A DNA stretch of 64,000 bases from Plantago ovata (taxonomy: Eukaryota; Streptophyta; Magnoliopsida; Lamiales; Plantaginaceae). The DNA is taken from the NCBI GenBank assembly GCA_028274465.1, contig CM051456.1:111157397-111221396 (forward strand). Direction: 5' to 3'. This document shows positions 1-10,173 of the stretch, piece by piece. Every line of letters begins with the position of its first letter. The stretch's first letter is position 1. The notes beneath the pieces are model-generated. The model did no database searches and was not told the DNA's origin. It worked only from the letters and a program-made list of their open reading frames with translations. The position numbers were made by a program, and so were the translations under genes.

Positions 1-2
1 AT

Positions 3-383
3 TACAAGTCACCACCTCACTCAAAGCATGTTGAATCTCCAAAATACCAATACAAGTCACCACCCCCACAGCCCAAGAAGTACATTTACAGCTCGCCACC
101 TCCACCACAATACATGTACAAGTCCCCACCACCCCCAAAGCATGTTGAGTCTCCTAAGTACAAATACAAGTCACCACCCCCACCAGAGTACAAGTACAAA
201 TCACCGCCGCCTCTGAAACATGTTGAATCTCCAAAGTACCAATACAAGTCACCACCCCCACCACCAAAGAGGTACATTTATAACTCTCCGCCACCGCCAC
301 CATACCAATACAAATCACCACCACCATCCTCCTCCCCTCCATATATGTACACATCTCCACCACCTCCATCCAAGGCATATTAA
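3..383 (+). CDS. extensin, 3' end of gene (5' end outside window)
   Basis: Hydroxyproline-rich cell-wall glycoprotein. The frame is open from base 3 to the TAA at 381-383 (126 residues). It alternates SPPPP blocks, whose prolines become hydroxylated and arabinosylated in this family, with YKYK, YQYK and YIYS tyrosine motifs, which are the known sites of isodityrosine and pulcherosine cross-linking. The spacer KHVESPKY recurs every ~30-40 residues. The C-terminus reads SPPPPSKAY, nearly identical to the end of the extensin at 6823-8842 (SPPPPAKAY), and the 3' flanks of the two genes also align, so they are tandem paralogues. The start codon and signal peptide lie left of the window. Unlike the second copy, no frameshift is seen here. 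Long open frames on the other strand and in other frames are shadows of the repeat. Confidence 0.93.
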   Translation, partial: YKSPPHSKHVESPKYQYKSPPPQPKKYIYSSPPPPQYMYKSPPPPKHVESPKYKYKSPPPPEYKYKSPPPLKHVESPKYQYKSPPPPPKRYIYNSPPPPPYQYKSPPPSSSPPYMYTSPPPPSKAY

Positions 384-870
384 CAAACTGTGTTCGGCAA
401 TTCATTTCTATATCATATTAATTTGAGTTGATTTAGAATTGGTTTCCTCTGTTGAAGTCCATTTCTTAATTTGTATCCATGTATATTAATTAGCAAGGGA
501 GTGAGTATAATCCTTGCCGTGTGATTTTCTTTTGTAATTCATTTTGCAATATTATGTATTTTGTTGTGTCACATGATCAATGAAGAATTCATTCTTATTA
601 TTGTTTGAAACTTAATTGGAATTCTTGTTATTCTTAATTGTATCCATGTATTTTGACTTGTTTGCAGTTTAATTTTTCGACATGAATTTGCGCCATTTCT
701 ACCCGTCCACTCACATATATTTCCAACTTTTGGACCCCTTACGGTTAGCTTTCAAACCTTAACTCTCATACCCCCTTAATCATCTAGTGTCATAAATATT
801 AACATAAAATTACATAAAAGAACCACTCTAGAGCACCTAATTGCTAAAACAACCACTTTAAAAAACATCT
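384..870. other. extensin 3' UTR and spacer
   Basis: The first ~230 bases are the 3' UTR and flank. They align with 8843-9011 downstream of the second extensin (shared 'ttagcaaggga(a)gtgagtataatccttgc' type sequence and an ATTCTTATTATTGTTTGAA stretch at about 592-610). That stretch is the uninterrupted version of the site occupied by the mobile element at 9021-10164. The remainder is AT-rich spacer with no gene visible. Confidence 0.6.
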
Positions 871-1053
871 TACAAAAAGGCCATTCTATTTTTATGGTGC
901 CCTAAAATACAAGTAGTCTTACAAAAAGACCATTCTATTTTTATGGTGCCCTAAAATACAAGTAGTCTTACAAAAAAGGTCATTCTATTTTTTATGGTGC
1001 CCTAAAATACAAGTAGTCTTACAAAAAAGGCCATTCTATTTTTTGGTGCCCTA
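871..1053. repeat. tandem repeat, ~49-51 bp unit, 4 copies
   Basis: Four head-to-tail copies start at 871, 920, 969 and 1020. Each begins TACAAAAAGGYCATTCTATT and continues through TGGTGCCCTAAAATACAAG. The copies differ by a few bases and by one or two A or T residues in homopolymers, so the array is young. It directly abuts the GAAACTAGCA minisatellite. Confidence 0.9.
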
Positions 1054-1054
1054 G

Positions 1055-2822
1055 AATCTAATGAAACTAGTATTTTGCCGTTGAAACTAGCATTTGTGTT
1101 GCTGAAACTAATTAAACTAGCATCAATCTAATGAACTAACATTTTGTGTGTCACTTGTGATGCTGAAACTAATGAAACTAGCATTCGTGTTTGCCGAAAC
1201 TAATAAAACTAGCACTTGTATTGAAACTAGCATTTTGTTGCTGAAACTAGCTTTAATTGTTGCTGAAACTAGCACTTATGATGCTGAAACCTAATGAAAC
1301 TAGCATTTTATCGTTGAAACTAGAAGTTGTGATGCTGACAATAACGCAAATAGCTTTTTGACTTGCCAAAATTAATGAAACTAGCATTTTTTTTTGCCGA
1401 AACTGGCATTTTTTGCTGAAACTAGCACTCATGATGTTGAAACTAATAAATTAACTTTTTGTTGTTGAAAACTAACAGTTGTGATGTTGAAACTAATGAA
1501 ACTAGTATTTTTGTTGATGAAACTAGCAATTATGATAGTGAAATTAATGAAAGTAGCATTTTTGTTGATGAAACTAGCAATTATGATGGTGAAATTAATG
1601 AAACTAGCATTTTGTTGATGAAACTAGCAATTATGATGGTGAAACTAATGAACTAGCATTTTGTTGATGATGAAACTAGTATTTGTGTTGTTGAAACTAA
1701 TAAAACTAACATTTTTGTAGTTGCATTAATAAAACTAACAATGGAGTGATGATGTAACTAGCATTTTTGTTAATGAAACTAGCATCAAACTATTGAAACT
1801 AACACTTATAATGTTGAAAACTAATGAAACTAGCATTTTATCGTTGAAACTAGCAGTTGTGATGCTGAAACTAATGAAACTAGCATTTGTGTTGATGAAA
1901 CTAGATTTTTTGTTGCTGAAACCAACATTATGATGCTCAAATTATTGAAACTAGCATTTATTATGCTGAAAACTAATGAAACTAGCATTTTGCTGTTGAA
2001 ACTAGCACTTGTGATGCTGAAACTAATGAAACTAGCATTTGTGCTGATGAAACTAGCTTTTTTGTTGCGGAAACCAGCACTTATAATGTTCAAACTATTG
2101 AAAATATCATTTTTGTTGTTGAAACTAATGAAATTATTTTTGTATGATGTTGAAACTAGCATTAACAGTTAGTTTCATATAGTTTCAGCTAGTTTATGAA
2201 ACTACCTTTTGTCTGAAACTAGTTTATGAAACTAGATTTTATGTGTTGAAACTAATATGAAACTAGCATTTGTGTTGCTGAAACTAGCACACGTGATGCT
2301 AACACTAATGAAACTAGCATTTTGTGTTGATGAAACTAGCACTTGTGATGCTGAAACTAGCATTTGCGTTGCCGAAACTAATGAAACTAACATTATGTTG
2401 CTGAAACTAGTATTTTGTGCTGAAACTAATAAAACTAGCACTTGTATTGAAACTAGCATTTTGTTGCTGAAACTAGCTTTAATTGTTGCTGAAACTAGCA
2501 CTGAAACTAGCAGAAAATGGGATGAAACTAGCAAGAAATAAATGAAACTAGCAGAATGGAATGAAACTAGACGAAATCAAATGATCAACCACCGAAACTA
2601 GCATAGAACAAATGATCATGGACCGAAACTAGTCGAAATCAAAGTTTCAAGCACCGAAACTAGCATAGAACAACGATCATGGACCGAAACTAGGTGAAAT
2701 GAAAGTATCATGCACCGAAACTAGTCGAAATGAAAGGTTCGAGCACCGAAACTAGGCGAAATGAAAGTATCAAGCACCGAAACTAGCCGCTGAAACTAGC
2801 ATAATTCAACTGAAACTAGCAG
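1055..2822. repeat. GAAACTAGCA minisatellite, ~1.77 kb
   Basis: Dozens of degenerate copies of a ~15-33 bp unit built on TGAAACTAGCATTTGTG and GATGCTGAAACTAATGAAAC. A higher-order ~60-bp period is visible around 1490-1640. From ~2510 onwards the spacing changes to ~35-40 bp with a new spacer of the type AAATGATCAACCACC. Many units are multiples of three, so open frames of 65-110 codons appear on both strands (repeating ETSILLLKLA or MLVSATQ-like text). These look like by-products of the repeat rather than genes, because no start context, splice sites or non-repetitive sequence accompany them. Confidence 0.9.
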
Positions 2823-3196
2823 GAAAAATACATAAATAAATCAATGACAAAATTAATAAAAGATTACTTCTAGCTTTAAGCAACTGGTCTAATATAACTT
2901 AGCTCAGATTAACTTTACAGATATTATTATAATTAATCAAGTAATAATTATAGCAATAAGTAGACAAATTTTAGTTAATTATTGATGATACACGAGATTT
3001 ACCAAAAGATTCCAAGTCAAAACCAAAAGAGGCCTTAATTTACAACTACATATACTACATATAAGTATGTACTTGTATGGCTAAACAAACGGCATTGAAC
3101 AGGATGGAGGAGAGCGAGCATTTGGTAATTGATTTATTAAGATGGCTTTTTTTGTAATTAATGTTGCTTATTGATTTATTTATGTATTTTTCCCAA
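2823..3196. other. spacer
   Basis: AT-rich sequence between the minisatellite and the first MULE-like element. I see no gene, RNA or repeat that can be supported. Confidence 0.5.
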
Positions 3197-3205
3197 ATAT
3201 TAAAA

Positions 3206-4200
3206 CGGCTTCTTTACATTTACATTTGATACCCTTCTTATATCCTCTTATTACATATTAGTACCAATTAGAATAAGTATTACAATTAGGTACCTTATTA
3301 GATAAATTTTATTACATATGAGCCCACGATCTTGACTTTCTGCGAATTAAAACATTGAAAGTACTAATTTGTCCCTGAGATAATATCTGATTTTATTTGA
3401 GTCCAAACAGGTATATTTTTCATATATTACACATTTGACTCAAATATTTTAAATTTCTGAAATCAACACTAAATAATCTAACATTATACACATAACTTTT
3501 TAAAATCTCAAATAGATCTCAAAATTTATTGCAACTTAATCCGTAATACATTTTAGATTTAAACAAAAATCATTTTAAAAAAAAGCAAATTAAAAAAATA
3601 TTAAAAAAGAGAAAACGAGCTCCAGCCGGAACTCCGATTGGAGCTCACACAACTTCGATCCGGAGCTATTAACTCCAGATCGGAGCTGTTACAGCTCTAA
3701 GCTCCAATTGGAGTTGTAACACAGCTCCTAACACAGCTCCAACCGGAGCTGTAATGCTCTGAGTTGGAGCATTAATGCTCCAATCGGAGTATTAAAGCTC
3801 CAAATCGGAGGTTTAAATCTCCAATTGGAGCTTTTAAAAGCTCCAAACCGGAGCTTTAAACCTCCGACTGGAGCTTTTAAGAGCTCCTATCGGAGCTTTA
3901 TTAAGCTCTAGTCGGAGATTGGTGGACTCCGATTGGAGCTTAGTTCCGGTACCGGAAATGTAGAAGAAGGAAAAAAATAGAAAAGGAAGAAAGAGAAGAG
4001 AAAAGAAAATAAAGGAGAAGGGAAAAGGAAAAGGAAAATTAAGAAAATGGTAAGGCCATGTTTGGCTGCATGTTTTTTAGTTTAGAAATTAAGGATGGTC
4101 AACATGAAAATGGAATTTTGGACTCAAATGTAATACTTGAACTAACTGTCATCCAGATGCAAAGTGTGCCTCTAGCAGGGGAGGTATATGTAATAAGCCC
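3206..4200. mobile_element. non-autonomous MULE-like DNA element, copy 1
   Basis: Flanked by an exact 9-bp direct repeat ATATTAAAA (3197-3205 and 4201-4209), the target-site duplication length typical of the Mutator superfamily. The ends are degenerate inverted repeats: the left end begins CGGCTTCTTTACATTTACAT and the right end, read backwards, begins GGGCTTATTACATATACC. Internally it aligns with copy 2 (9021-10164): both carry a CCCACGATCTTGACTTT block near the left end, a palindromic GGAGCT array in the middle, a purine-rich GAAAAGGAAAAGG tract after it, and a TTTGG...GGTCAAC segment near the right end. There is no coding capacity. It is older than copy 2, judging by divergence of its ends. 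Confidence 0.75.
3617..3956. repeat. palindromic GGAGCT(N)AGCTCC array inside MULE-like copy 1
   Basis: About 340 bases made of GGAGCT and AGCTCC half-sites spaced ~10-20 bases apart, such as AGCTCCAATCGGAGCT. Neighbouring half-sites can pair into many overlapping hairpins. It is closed on the right by TTCCGGTACCGGAA. GC content is far above that of the flanking sequence. The same half-sites appear in the cores of the elements at 9021 and 36531. Confidence 0.85.
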
Positions 4201-4654
4201 ATATTAAAATTAAGATAAAAATTTGAAATTATAAAATAGAAAACCTTTTTGAATTTAAAATGAAAATATAAATAATGCTTTTTTAATCACCACTTTTTTT
4301 TATTTGTTCGATAATCAAACGGAATCACGTGATAGAATGATTCAAGAAGAAAGCATGGGTCCAAGGATAGTATATCTGCCTTTTGAATCTCGTAGGAATC
4401 AAGAAAAACCTCATTGTAGTGGGAGAAAATGTAGGCAATACGTCCCCTTCGTAGTGGCGCCTATGTGGCATTATCGATGGTGAAGTGGATGATCCATTTT
4501 CCTTCGCTGGGTGATTGTGATCGGGATAAGTGTATCATGAAAGCGATGAAATAAAAGACAGATTCCATATATTTATGCATGTAAATAAAGTTTGGAATCT
4601 TGTTACCTCCTTGATGGATCTAAACCCATAATGAATAAATAGGTCTATATAAGA

Positions 4655-5130
4655 GTAAGGTGGAAAAGGATGGCAAGGTTTAAACCTATAAAGCCAAATT
4701 GGTGGCTAACAGTTACATCCAAAACAAAGGCATCGATTATGATGAAACTTTCTCTTTAGTGGCAACACTGGAATCCATCCACATCTACTGTCCATTTCTG
4801 CGTATTAAACGACTATGAGATTTGGCAAATGGATTAAGACAACTTTTCCTTAATGGAAGTCTTGAAGAGATTATGGAAAGAGTAAACATGGAACAACCTT
4901 AAGGTTTTGTTATTAAAGGTCTGAAAAATAAGAGTATGCAAGCTTATAAAATCCATATATGGATTGAAACAAGCCTCTAGATCTTGAAACCTTACTTTTG
5001 ACGAGAGAGTTAAAGTTCTAACTTCCTTCAGAATGAAGATGATCCTTGTGTGTACAAGTTGATAAAATTAGGAAACAATGTGGTGTTTCTGTTGCCCTAC
5101 GTAGATAACATTCTTCTTATTTGAAGTCAA
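4655..5130 (+). mobile_element. Ty1/Copia reverse transcriptase fossil
   Basis: A decayed piece of a Copia-type pol gene in plus orientation. Recognisable short stretches are the start of the reverse-transcriptase domain (GIDYDETFS), a later SIYGLKQAS block and the DPCVYK region that precedes the active-site strand. It is broken many times and far from any LTR pair, so it is an old fragment. The surrounding 4210-5750 holds no other recognisable parts: no integrase, RNase H or terminal repeats are seen. Confidence 0.8.
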
Positions 5131-5750
5131 AGTTTGGTTAGGTACGCAGTTCTAAATGAAAGATTCATGAATTGTTCAAAGCAACGTTTAATTCTGGAGT
5201 TCTTATGGATTAATTTCGAAGAAAAAAAGGTGCACCTTATTAGTATGAGTAACGTTTTTAACTTTTTAAAGTTTTTAATATTTTGGAACATTTTACATCT
5301 ACAATTTCAGAAAATTTTATCTTTGCTTTCTTATATATACAATATAAGTTCAATTTAATAACAAAACTTAACTAATCTTCTCGACCCAACTTGTGCATTT
5401 TTTAAAAACATGTCATGATTAATTATGTATAATTGATTTCTGTAAATGATTTTGTGATCACCGAGTATCTTTTCTAGACTTTATTCTTCCAAGCTATATA
5501 CACAACTTCTACTTCATGGCAAGCACATCTAGTTTTATCGCGTTAATTTTCCATCATTGAACCCTCTTCTTGAAGTAGTTAATTAATATGATGTACTTAC
5601 ATAAGTCACATACCATCGGCCGTTTGAGATTTATACATTTATTTTTGAATTTTAGAGGTGTGCATGAGTAATTGCATTTGTTTCTTAAGTACTCGTATAA
5701 AAACTGTTACATATATTAAAGAATCAAAATGCAAGAGAGAGTACATAAGT

Positions 5751-6370
5751 TGTTGGGACCTCAATTATGACATCATCAGGAATGCTAAAAAAGATAAAAA
5801 TCTCAAATATACCTCCATATTCACGGCAGATAAACGAATGATAATCGCAGTAAGACACATAATTACCACTAAGGCCTACTATAAAATAGCAATAACCTGG
5901 CGTGGCCGCTTGGGTTGAGATCTCCTAATACCGCGGAAGCATTAGGACGGTTTAGCCCCTTGTGGGCGCCTCTCCTGGCGATGGCACGGGTTCGTCTTCC
6001 CGTCGGATATCTCCCCTACCGCAGGTCCAATGCACGGTTATCTCCCCTACCGCAAGGTCTAGTGACACCTACTCCCCGACCTGCACGGTCTAATATCGTA
6101 ACCCTCAGGCTACGCCTAACTCAATAATTTACTGAACTACTACTTCATTGAACGAATAATAATGAATGTCTTACAAAGTATTTATAGGAGAAAAACTAAC
6201 AAGCCTAGTTCACTATGGGCCAAGCCCAACTAAGAGAATATTCTATATTTTTAGAATATCTACCCTAACCCTAGGAATATTCTAGAAAATAAAAGATATA
6301 AATGTAAATAACTATACTAATTTATTTTAGGAAAGCAAATAAAAAGATGACGGACTCCGAGTTCTCATCA
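5751..6370 (-). mobile_element. solo LTR of an LTR retrotransposon
   Basis: A 620-bp segment that starts TG (TGTTGGGACC) and ends CA, with a perfect 5-bp direct repeat TAAGT immediately outside (5746-5750 and 6371-6375). A TATA-like CCTATAAATAC lies on the minus strand at about 6176-6186, which gives the orientation. A GC-rich stretch at 5895-6115, containing two ~29-bp copies of TATCTCCCCTACCGCA, would be the transcribed leader part of the LTR. No internal region or second LTR is present, so it probably formed by LTR-LTR recombination. The intact target duplication points to moderate age. Confidence 0.7.
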
Positions 6371-6375
6371 TAAGT

Positions 6376-6760
6376 ATCTTAGAATGTGATCTTATGAATT
6401 ATAATGAAAAGTACGGACAAATATCAAATTATTACCTAGATACATTCAGATTTTACATATATATAACCTCCTTTTCTTCATATCAAGAATTGAACTATTA
6501 TTCACATTCTTCCATAATCTTTCTACATTAATGGAGATGAACAATGTTTATCTTTATCCTGTACTCCTTTTCTATCAATCTTAGGTTTTGCCTCCTTGGA
6601 GACCAAAGGGGCATAACTCATAAGCAGCTATCAATAATCATTTGTCGCGCGGGATTAATTAATCTGTATCCAATTAATCAAATATTTAAGCTAATGTATT
6701 TGACTTACTTAGAATAATGCACGTTATCAGTTATCAGTTCATGACTTGCGCGGTTGATCA
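6376..6760. other. spacer and promoter-distal region of extensin
   Basis: AT-rich sequence between the solo LTR and the extensin TATA box. I see no gene or assignable repeat. Confidence 0.4.
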
Positions 6761-6770
6761 CTATATAAAG
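6761..6770 (+). promoter_or_regulatory. TATA box of extensin gene
   Basis: CTATATAAAG lies 53-62 bases before the ATG at 6823, a good distance for a short 5' UTR of roughly 30 bases. Confidence 0.75.
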
Positions 6771-6822
6771 GCCTCCTATCATGTTTCATTCTTCACACCC
6801 AAAACAACAATCATTCCTAAAC

Positions 6823-8842
6823 ATGAAAACCCTCATAGGGCACTCGCCCTCACTCATATATGCTTTGGCATGTTGCCTCATTGCCACAACTCTAGTGGCC
6901 GCCTACGAGCCCTATGTTTACACTTCACCTCCGCCACCAGAGAAATATAGTTATAGCTCGCCACCACCCCCACCTTATCTCTACAAGTCACCACCGCCTC
7001 CTAAGCATGTAGAAGCTCCGAAGTACCAGTACAAATCACCGCCCCACCATCAAAGAAGTACGTCTATAGCTCACCCCCGCCACCACCGTACATGTACACG
7101 TCCCACCACCTCCAAAGCATGTGAAAACTCCATCGTACCAATACAAGTCACCTCCACCTCCAATGTACAAGTACAAGTCACCACCGCCTCCAAAGCATGT
7201 GGAAACACCAAAGTATCAATACAAGTCACCACCCCCACCGCAATACAAATACAAATCACCACCGCCACCGACAAAGAAGTACGTTTACAGCTCTCCACCC
7301 CCACCACAGTACAAATACAAATCCCCACCACCTCCAAAGCATGTTGAATCCCAAAGTACCAATACAAGTCACCACCCCCACCACCGAAGAAGTACGTTTA
7401 CAACTCACCACCTCCACCACAATACAAATATAAGTCAGCATCACCTCCAAAACATGTTGAATCTCCAAAGTACCAATATAAGTCACCTCCCCCACCATCA
7501 AAGAAGTACGTTTACAGCTCGCCACCTCCACCCCAATACAAATACATGTCTCCACCACCTCCAAAGCATGTTGAGTCTCCGAAGTACCAATACAAGTCAC
7601 CACCCCCACTGCCAAAGAAGTACGTATACAGCTCGCCACCTCCGCCCCAATACAAATACAAGCCCCCACCACCCCCGAAGAAGGTTGAATCACCAAAGTA
7701 CAAATACAAGTCACCACCCCTTCCACCAAAGAAGTACGTCAAGTCACCCCCTCCACCACAATACAAATACAAGTCTCCACCACCTCCTAAGCATGTTGAA
7801 TCTCCAAAGTATCAATATAAGTCACCACCACCGCCACCAAAGAAGTACGTTTACAGCTCGCCACCTCCGCCCCAATACAAATACAAGTCCCCACCACCCC
7901 CGAAGAAGGTTGAATCCCCAAAGTACAAATACAAGTCACCACCCCCTCCACCAAGAAGTACGTCTACAAGTCACCCCCTCCACCACAATACAAATACAAG
8001 TCTCCACCACCTCCTAAGCATGTTGAATCTCCAAAGTATCAATATAAGTCACCACCACCGCCACAAAAGAAGTACGTTTACAAGTCGCCACCTCCACCAC
8101 AATACAAATACAAGTCACCACCGCCTCCAAAGCATGTTGAATCTCCAAAGTACCAATACAAGTCGCCACCTCCACCACAATACAAATATAAGTCACCACC
8201 ACCCCCAAAGCATGTTGAATCTCCAAAGTACCAGTACAAGTCTCCACCCCCACCACAATACAAATACAAGTCCCCGCCGCCTCCACAACATGTTGAGTCT
8301 CCAATGTACCAGTACAAGTCACCACCCCCACCACCAAAGAAGTACATTTACAGCTCGCCACCTCCACCACAATACAATTATAAGTCCCACCACCTCCAAA
8401 ACATGTTAAATCTCCTAACTACAAATACCAGTCTCCACCCCCACCACCAAAAAAGTACGTTTACACCTCTCCACCTCCACCACAATACAAATACAAGTCT
8501 CCACCACCTCCGAAACATGTTGAATCTCCTCAGTACAAATACCAGTCACCACCGCCACCAAAGAAGTACGTTTACACCTCTCCTCCTCCACAATACAAAT
8601 ACAAATCTCCACCACCTCCAAAGCATGTTGAATCTCCGAAGTACCAACACAAATCACCACCCCCACCAACGAAAAAGTATGTTTACAGTTCACCACCCCC
8701 ACCACAATACAATCACAGGTCACCACCACCTCCAAAACGTATGGAAACTCTTAAGTACCAATACAAGTCACCACCGCCACCATGCTCCTCTCCTCCTCCA
8801 TATCTGTACACATCTCCTCCACCTCCAGCCAAGGCGTATTAA
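6823..8842 (+). CDS. extensin (full-length copy with five one-base frameshifts)
   Basis: Cell-wall extensin. The ATG at 6823 follows a TATA box and gives a clear signal peptide ([18 protein letters not shown] then LIATTLVAA, cleaved near residues 27-28). About 640 residues of SPPPP, YKYK/YQYK/YVYS and KHVESPKY repeats follow, ending SPPPPAKAY at the TAA 8840-8842. The frame is interrupted exactly five times, each by loss of one base in a short homopolymer: C-run 7042-7045, C-run 7102-7104, C-run 7350-7352, A-run 7953-7954 and C-run 8396-8398. Between these points every block is open and in perfect repeat register. Either this is a recent pseudogene or, since all lesions are homopolymer contractions, the consensus sequence is wrong at these sites. 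If the runs are one base longer, the product would be 674 residues. Confidence 0.88.
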
Positions 8843-9011
8843 GGAACTGTTTTCAGCTTTACATCAGTATTTGAGTTGATTTCCTTCTTCCATTTGAGTT
8901 CATGTCTTAATTGTATCCCTGTTTTAATTAGCAAGGAAGTGAGTATAATCCTTGCAGTACTGTGATTTCTTTTTTAATTCATTTTGCAGTATATTTTGTT
9001 GCATCACATAA
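8843..9011 (+). other. 3' UTR of extensin copy 2
   Basis: Aligns with 384-600 downstream of the first extensin, including the GAGTATAATCCTTGCAG block. It is interrupted by the element starting at 9021. Confidence 0.65.
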
Positions 9012-9020
9012 TTCTTATTA

Positions 9021-10164
9021 GGGCGATTTACATGTGGACCCCCTCTTATGCTCGGTAATTACATATGTTTCCTCGTTAGTAAAAGAATTACGTATAAACC
9101 CTCTTTATGCAAAACAATTACAAATAAACCCACGATCTTGACTTTTGCCGCTCTTAATCATGGAAAATACATAATTGTCCCTGAACAATTATCAGATTTT
9201 AAATTTTACCAAACAATCTCAACTTTAAGTTATTACAAAATAAACCCACATATCTTATCTAAATTATAAATTCCCCCAAATTTTTTTTATTTCTTCTTCT
9301 TTCTAATTTACCGGATTCCGGTGCCGGAATCCGGTAGCCACCATCAGCTCCGATCTGGAGCCGTGAAACAGCTCCAGATCGGAGCTGTTACAGCTCCAGA
9401 TCTGGAGTTGGCAGCTCCAGATCTGGAGCTGCAATAAGAGCTCCGACGGAGCTCTGTAATAGAGCTCGTCGGAGCTATTTACAGAGCTCCACCGGAGCCC
9501 TGTAAGAGCTCCGACGGAGCTCTGTAATAGAGCTCGTCGGAGCTCTTTACAGCGCTCCACCGGAGCCCTGTAAGAGCTCCGACGGAGCTCTGTTATAGAG
9601 CTCGTCGGAGCTCTTTACAGAGCTCCACCGGAGCCCTGTAAGAGCTCCGACGGAGCTCTGTAATAGAGCTCGTCGGAGCTCTTTACAGAGCTCCACCGGA
9701 GCCCTGTAAGAGCTCCGACGGAGCTCTGTTATAGAGCTCGTCGGAGCTCTTTACAGAGCTCCACCGGAGCCCTGTAAGAGCTCCGACGGAGCTCTGTAAT
9801 AGAGCTCGTCGGAGCTCTTTACAGAGCTCCACCGGAGCCCTGTAAGAGCTCCGACGGAGCTCTGTAATAGAGCTCGTCGGAGCTCTTTACATTGCCAGAA
9901 TCCGGTAATAGAAATAAAGAAAGAAAAGAAAAGAAAAAAAGAGAAAAAGAAAAGAAAAAAAAGAAAAAGGATTAAATTGCAAATAAGATTAAAGGAATAA
10001 GGCTAAATTGTATAAGGACGCGTTTGGAGAATCAATATTGAACAGTAGCTTATAAGCAGGTCAACGCCAACTGCTTAAAATGGGCCTATATGTAATTCTT
10101 TTATTAACGAGGAAAGATTTGAAAAGCACGTCCATAAGAGGGGGTCCAGGCGTAAAAATCTCTT
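9021..10164. mobile_element. non-autonomous MULE-like DNA element, copy 2
   Basis: Long terminal inverted repeats of ~75 bp. The left end carries TGGACCCCCTCTTATG, and the right end carries its complement followed by matching TTTCCTCGTTAATAAAAG and ATTACATAT-type blocks. It is flanked by an approximate 9-bp duplication (TTCTTATTA at 9012-9020, CTTTTATTA at 10165-10173). The paralogous extensin 3' flank at ~592-610 supplies the empty site ATTCTTATTATTGTTTGAA, so the ends are well fixed and the insertion is younger than the extensin duplication. The middle is a 68-bp palindromic GAGCTC array followed by a purine-rich tract (9905-9970). There is no coding capacity. Confidence 0.85.
9433..9890. 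repeat. 68-bp palindromic GAGCTC tandem array
   Basis: Six full copies and one partial copy of a 68-bp unit begin at 9433, 9501, 9569, 9637, 9705, 9773 and 9841. Each unit contains GAGCTCCGACGGAGCTC, GAGCTCGTCGGAGCTC and GAGCTCCACCGGAGCCC, that is, three imperfect palindromes. Copies differ at only one or two bases, so expansion was recent. It is preceded at 9310-9432 by an older irregular stretch (CCGGATTCCGGTGCCGGAATCCGG, then GGAGCTGTTACAGCTCC) like the array at 3617. Confidence 0.95.
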
Positions 10165-10173
10165 CTTTTATTA

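Noticed and set aside
86-405. Minus-strand and alternate-frame open frames over the first extensin (Gly/Tyr- and His/Thr-rich text)
   Set aside because: Shadows of the SPPPP/YKYK repeat, which has few stops in any frame.
871-1053. CRISPR array
   Set aside because: Contiguous tandem units without unique spacers in a plant genome.
1459-2541. Open frames of 65-110 codons on both strands in the minisatellite
   Set aside because: They consist only of the repeated unit translated in different frames; no start context, splice sites or unique sequence.
5895-6115. GC-rich segment as a CpG-island promoter, 5S-bearing Cassandra element or bacterial contamination
   Set aside because: No 5S boxes; it lies wholly inside a TG...CA unit with a 5-bp duplication, so it is the leader part of a solo LTR.
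7071-8879. Long alternate-frame and minus-strand frames in extensin copy 2 (His/Ser/Thr-rich or Gly-rich)
   Set aside because: Same shadow effect; plus-strand alternates arise from out-of-frame reading across the five indels.
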